Below the pieces are notes generated by a model. The model did no database searches. It was not told where the DNA came from and saw only the letters and a list, made by a program, of their open reading frames with translations. From NCBI GenBank assembly GCA_019802505.1, contig JAFMOC010000009.1, positions 8,204,501 through 8,268,500 of the forward strand: a stretch of 64,000 nt of DNA. The letters are read 5' to 3'. Of this stretch, positions 58,999-64,000 are shown in pieces. How positions within the stretch are numbered: the stretch's first letter is position 1; the number at the start of each line of letters is the position of its first letter. The translations under genes and the position numbers were made by a program. This DNA is from Corydoras sp. C115. Its lineage: Eukaryota > Chordata > Actinopteri > Siluriformes > Callichthyidae.

Positions 58999-59699
58999 GA
59001 CAGGTAACACTGGTATGAGCGTGAGTATTTCCACCAATAAAGGTGCAACTATTAATAAATTTCCTGCCTCCATCATCGCAACAAAAATATATATACACAA
59101 ATCCACAGAATCTATTTTAAAAATTCAAAGGTTCCTCCGGTGCTTTGACATGGAAACCTCATACACTTTCCTACTTTAGAACTTAGTGGTTGCCAATTGT
59201 TGAGAAAGAAATCGTTCCCGCTCACACCCTGCCATAAGGAGGAGGGGGTTGGGGATGGGGGGGGGGCGGTGGTTCTTATTTTTAATTTAAAAACTTGGCA
59301 GCCGTTTATTCTGTTTTCCAACATCACTCCGAGAGATACTGTACACATGCTGCGGAAACTAGTGACTGACGGTGCAGCTATTTGTCTAGCTGTTAACCTC
59401 CACATGCACTCAACCAGGCGGTGAGGCATGAACCTCCACCACAATCCTATTTCCACTCTCAACCACGCGCTCCCATCTCACGCTAGAACGCACACTCAGG
59501 GGCTCAGTGATCTGTGAACCTCTACCTCATTCCTCTTGCTATTTCCATGCTGGGTCACCTGCTCGTACCTCACACTGTCTCAGTATTAACTCGTTTTCCG
59601 GTCTGACCTGTAGTCACCTCTAATTGCAATAGCTGAAGTTTATGTTGGTGCAGAAATAACTACACAATCTGCCATTAAGATTATTCAGTCATTACACTA
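58772..59699. other. Non-coding stretch, no gene seen
   Basis: Contains a (TG)n microsatellite (58951-58995) and a G-run (59257-59266). No exon recognised. Confidence 0.3.
58951..58995. repeat. (TG)n microsatellite
   Basis: About 22 TG units. Confidence 0.95.
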
Positions 59700-59895
59700 C
59701 TGTAATCTACTGTAATCCAGAGTAATTCAGAATAACACAGTGTACAGTGAGTGAATACAGGGTGTAAACTCCAGCAGCACTGCTCTGTCTGATCCACTGG
59801 TACCAACACACTCCAACACACCACCACCTTACCAGTGTCACTGCAGTGCTGAAAATCATCCCCACCTTAATAATTTCTGCTCTGTGGGGTCCTGA
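59700..59895 (-). mobile_element. TIR-element-related fragment
   Basis: CTCCAGCAGCACTGCTCTGT and CACCTTACCAGTGTCACTGC are in reverse orientation to similar blocks of the elements at 6155 and 58269, while TCTGCTCTGTGGGGTCCTGA is in the forward sense. The piece seems rearranged or belongs to a related family. Confidence 0.45.
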
Positions 59896-59981
59896 TCATT
59901 ATCTTCTGGAAACCCACGTGGACACAGGGAGAACATGGAAACTGCACTGAGAGACGATCTTGCTGAACACAACGTGCATGC

Positions 59982-60296
59982 ATGTTAACATGTTCTCCCC
60001 TCAGCACTAGGGATTTAAATACCAATCAGGGTGGAGTTTGCATGTTCTCCCCGTGTCCGTGTGGGTTTCCTCCGGGTTCTCTGGTTTCCTCCCACAGTCC
60101 AAAAACATGGATCAAGGTCAATTGAATTCTCCAAATTGCACCATAAAGAGTGTGTCTGTGTGAGTGAGTGTGTGTCCAGTGATAGATTGGCGTCCTGTCC
60201 TGGGCGCCTGAAAAGTTCTCCCCTGGATGGGCATGGGGAACCCCCCCTCCCAGCGACCCTACTAGAGGATAAAGCAGAAGATAAAGTATGGATGGA
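59982..60296 (+). mobile_element. tRNA-derived SINE, damaged head
   Basis: Forward copy. The head is eroded (TGTTAACATGTTCTCCCCTC) and the B-box reads ATTTAAATACC; the body from GGGTGGAGTTTGCATG to the AAAGTATGGATGGAG tail is well kept. A small reverse-oriented body fragment precedes it at 59898-59945. Confidence 0.8.
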
Positions 60297-61300
60297 GAAT
60301 GCGGGTGAGGAAACAACCCAATTCCTAATAAACTGGCCGGTGAGTAAAACATCTAAAAGTGTATGAATGAATACGTCTGGTTTTGAAGTTAAGTTTGTTA
60401 ATCTTGACGAGCAAATGTCAAACCCTGTGAAAGTGTGACCTTAAATCACAGGCTGTCGCTCGCTGCAGATACCGGCGGCTAATTAAAAGCAGTGTGAGGT
60501 TTTTTGTGACGGTGCTTTGGGCTTCAGCTCGCACCCTGATCGGCTGATTGTCTTTTGGCCCTGTTTTAAGGTCAAGGCTAACGTGATTACGGCTAATGCT
60601 GCCAGAGCAGCACCTGAATCAATCCCAAAGGACAACCTACAGAAATCACGCCCTGAAAATTCACCGGCCTCCATTAGACTCGGAACGTTTCTGTTCTCTA
60701 ACCCATGGGATTACATTAAGCAAAATGCTGATTCCATTAAAAATGAATAATGGCATGTCTGTTTGGACAGCTTCTTTTTCATGTCCCCATCATTAAGATC
60801 CCAGGGCAATTTATTCAATCTGCCCCATTAATGTGCCAGATAACTTTTGGGTGGATGTGCATACCTTGGCAGCATCTCTCAGCCTGCAGTGCTGCTAATT
60901 GCCGACCCCTGAAACCCATCCACTCCCTGCACGTCAGTTTCCCATCCATTTCCCTCCGCATCAAATTACCCATCGCCTATGTCACACTGACCAACCAAGG
61001 CTGCCGTCTCCTAGCAACACCTGTGTAACGAACAGGCAGAGTGAATGGTCTCGGTTTCGGCCTGATGGACTGACATAGTGTGGGATGACACACTGCTGAT
61101 TTTGCAGAACACAACATGGACGTGGGTGAGGATTCAATATTAACCATGAGAGAGGAAGACGCTCTGCTGGGATTCACGTAATGCAAATATGTTCCAGATC
61201 TGCGACTTAAATGAGGTTCTGCTGGACACTTACGGAGGCATTCTTTATTTGTTGATGACTGATTTGAAACCTAACACGTAATGAAGTATTTGATTTTATA
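60297..61300. other. Non-coding stretch, candidate conserved block
   Basis: About 60430-61030 is free of repeats and has GGCGGCTAATTAAAAGC and GTGATTACGGCTAATG motifs; candidate regulatory element by texture only. No exon recognised. Confidence 0.3.
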
Positions 61301-61309
61301 TATAAACAG

Positions 61310-61340
61310 ACACACACACACACACACGCACATCTATCTG

Positions 61341-61373
<33 letters not shown>

Positions 61374-61374
61374 A

Positions 61375-61454
<80 letters not shown>
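61310..61454. repeat. Compound (CA)n(ATCT)n(TC)n(TA)n microsatellite
   Basis: Four different simple repeats follow each other without gaps: (CA)n to 61327, (ATCT)n 61332-61380, (TC)n to 61428 and (TA)n to 61454. Confidence 0.95.
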
Positions 61455-62727
61455 CAACATTATGACATCACAATGCTCATTAGGTCCAGTATTCCTACTT
61501 AATTGATTCATTCTTTAAGCTGCTGGTCCTGATAAGGGAATTCCGGTACCTATCCCAGCTCTAATACAGAAGAAAATGGGGAAACAGCTCCAGAAAAAAC
61601 AACACTCACTCTTTGGTGCATTTCACTAAATCCAAATCCTTCTAACATGTTTTTTTGAGTGTGTTAGTAGAGGTCGCTGTTGAGAGTAATTACGAGCTTA
61701 TATAATTCGGCCTGCATAGTGTCGCGTCTTATATAGTTCTACACAAAGAGATGCAAGTGGATATATATGTGTACACCAAACTCTGGTGTGGCTGCAAAGT
61801 TTTGTATAATGCACTAGTTTCTTTGAGGCTGCAGCTAACTGTGTAAACGGTGCATAACATGAGCTCCACTGTGGATGGAGGGGATTAGAGATGAACCCTA
61901 AAATGAATTAAGAGTAAATGTGAATAATGTATACAGCTCCGGTGATGATATTTGGTTTATATACAGTAATCTGTATCCCTGGCCCTTTACTTCAGTCATC
62001 ACCCCTGTGAGCTGCCCCATCAGATAGACTGAGGTCCCTCCACCAACTACAAATGATTACCACAATATGAGGGTGACCTTCAAAATGGCAGATCTTCAGA
62101 AACTCATCAGCATTAAATCATTATGGATCAAAAATGAAATAAAAGGTTTAGACTTCATTATTTTCCCCACATAACAACCCCGTAAGCAGTTTGTGTAAGT
62201 GGGGCCCGCTGCATTGCTGCTAAGCCATTTTCCAAGAAATTAAGCCCGAATTTCATGCGGTTTAAGAAATAAAACAAAACAAAGTCCAAAAAGCCAGCGG
62301 AAGTTTGCAAACAAATGCAGTGGGGTAACATAATGAGGTGTGTTAAATCCAAAATACAAACAAATTACCGACGCTCGGGCATCTCTCACACATCTATCTA
62401 ATCAGTATGTATAAATGTGTATCCAATTACTGACATTTAATTTACTCGAACACATCCTTCAGCACATAGGCGAGTTTAATTGTTTAAATGAAATGGTGTT
62501 AAATGGGATTTAAATGAAACTGTGATTTGGTGGAGCTATCAGTGGAGCTCATTACGTGCCACAGAGAATAAACACAATAGGACGGCAGTTCTCTTTCATA
62601 CTGAAGGATCGGACCCTGTGTGTGTTTACATGCATGTTGGAATGTCAGAATAAAAGCAAATATAACAAGAATTATTAGCATAAAGGTTTTTTTTTGTTTC
62701 GGGAAAATAATAATTCATCTTTTGGAA
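61455..62727. other. Non-coding stretch, no gene seen
   Basis: AT-rich unique sequence without recognisable features. Confidence 0.3.
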
Positions 62728-62935
62728 TAACCTTTTGTAGTGTGTGGTAGCTTAGAAAAGTGTGGGGTGTTGGGCTATCAACCTAAAGGTTGTGAGTTCA
62801 AATCCCAGGTCCGCTGACATTACCAACGTCGGTTCTTGAGTAAGATACTTAATTCTCATTACTCTATGGAAGCTGGATGCTCAAGTCCACGATCATCCAT
62901 TTTATTAGATTATGTAAATATTGTCATAATAGAAA
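62728..62935 (+). mobile_element. tRNA-derived SINE, diverged
   Basis: GGGGTGTTGGGCTATCAACC, then GTGAGTTCAAATCCCAGGTC (B-box) and CATTACCAACGTCGGTTCTT, collinear with the head and body of the SINE at 52451. The L2-type tail is too diverged to recognise. Confidence 0.6.
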
Positions 62936-64000
62936 TATTTATTACCCTAATGATGCATGTTGTGAGCTTTAGCTGTTAGCTGTGTTCCTCTTTTCTCTTT
63001 GGCGTACTCACTCCCCCAGAAAGAATGTGCAGAGCATCTACTAATTGCCAGAGAAATTATTATTCTCTAATAGTCTGAATTAGAATGTCATACCTTAGCC
63101 ATTTTAAAATAGGACGTCACGCTCACCGACGCTGAAATCGTGTTCCAGTATAATGAAAATCTGAAAAATCAAAAGCATTACAGTTAAAGTCAGTAAAGTA
63201 GTATATTCAAGGGTTTGAATCACATATCCAACAATCCACGCTGCCAGAACCTACGTAACAAATGACTAATGGCTGAGAAAAATAGTTCCACTTGGGTGTA
63301 TTAGTCATGGAACCATAATAAAATCTGACCAGAAGTGAGTATCTGACAGTGCTGTGATGTAATTCATTTATATAATCATCAAATATAAAGAATTTGAATA
63401 ACAGATGTCATTGGTGCATGGTTGAAGTCACAAAGTCACTGAAAACACGGACTTATTGTGTTAGTATCAATCCACTCGGATGCAGGAGGTTGAAAATGTT
63501 GGTTCTTGTCAAATGTCAATACTGTTGTTTCAGTGCACTGGGGTTTTGAAACGGCGGAAATGCTTTGTACACTGATGGCACGGGCATTTACATTCATTTA
63601 TTTGGCAGGGGCTTTAATCCGGCGCTGCTTATTACGTAAACGCTGAACCCGATCCAAGTACGGCCCTGGCTCCCAGCCAGGATTCGGAGGGATAACTTTA
63701 GAAGCTGATACGTTCTTGATGCACAGACGAATGCTGGACGACTCAAATTCATGTGAGTTAATGACTTGCTTCTCTTTTACAAAGCTTTTGACCTTCAGTC
63801 GTCACAACGCAATATCGATGTGATTTAATTTTTACAAAAAAAAACAACGTTTGTGGCTTTGCTTACAATAATTTACCATCATTTGCCCAATGAGCAGACT
63901 GCCTTGGTTTTTTATGTATCACCTCAGTTAAACTGAAACAAAACCATGAAGAGACTCTAAGAAAACATGGCTGTGACTCTGAAGTCCGTCTGTAGGGTGC
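62936..64000. other. Non-coding stretch with an L2-tail fragment
   Basis: At about 63585-63640 the minus strand carries a degraded LINE/SINE tail (plus strand TTATTTGGCAGGGGCTTTAA, compare TTTGGCAGACGCTTTTATCC of the fish L2 tail). The rest is unique AT-rich sequence running off the window. Confidence 0.35.

Overview
The window is nuclear DNA from a ray-finned (teleost) fish. It holds one recognisable protein-coding gene, dystroglycan (dag1), embedded in a large amount of non-coding, repeat-rich DNA. A vertebrate origin is clear from the gene: two coding exons separated by a phase-0 intron, canonical GT/AG splice sites, and a protein that aligns almost end to end with vertebrate dystroglycan. 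A teleost origin is inferred from the dense (TG)n, (TA)n and (TAA)n microsatellites, many copies of a tRNA-headed SINE with a (TGGA)n tail, SINEs with the fish L2-clade LINE 3' tail (GGATAAAAGCGTCTGC), and short DNA transposons of types I associate with fish. No bacterial, plasmid, viral or CRISPR content was seen.

Layout. Positions 1-15563 are non-coding: upstream flank or 5' intron of dag1, with a truncated SINE at the left edge, copies of a terminal-inverted-repeat element near 6.2 and 7.8 kb, several CpG-rich repeat-free blocks, and a 24-bp minisatellite at 13.9-14.4 kb. dag1 is on the plus strand. The start-codon exon begins at a probable splice acceptor at 15563/15564, coding runs 15801-16136, a 6253-bp intron follows (16137-22389), and the large last exon carries coding 22390-24657 and a 3'UTR ending near 25.8 kb at an AATAAA signal. 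The predicted protein is 867 residues: signal peptide, N-terminal domain with a furin-type site, mucin-like stalk with the conserved glycan-acceptor threonines, cadherin-like and SEA-like domains with the G|S autocleavage motif, one membrane helix, and a cytoplasmic tail ending in the PPPY dystrophin-binding motif. The intron carries three SINE copies and an older repeat split by one of them.

Positions 25.8-64 kb contain no gene I can recognise on either strand. They are AT-richer by eye and made of SINEs (densest at 30-43 kb), microsatellites, four further tandem-repeat arrays (28.4-28.9, 51.3-52.3 nested, 55.9-56.6, and a two-copy tandem duplication at 46.6-47.5 kb), a roughly 195-bp inverted-repeat element at 48.3 kb, a second TIR element at 58.3-58.8 kb, and repeat-free blocks rich in TAAT-type homeodomain motifs that look like candidate conserved non-coding elements. 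Whether these belong to dag1 or to a neighbour with large introns cannot be told from the sequence.

I found no previously undescribed biological system. The observations most worth following are the nested and inverted minisatellite at 51.3-52.3 kb, the tandem duplication dated by a SINE at 46.6-47.5 kb, the repeated landing of one SINE family in AT microsatellites, and an upstream reading frame that overlaps the dag1 start codon.
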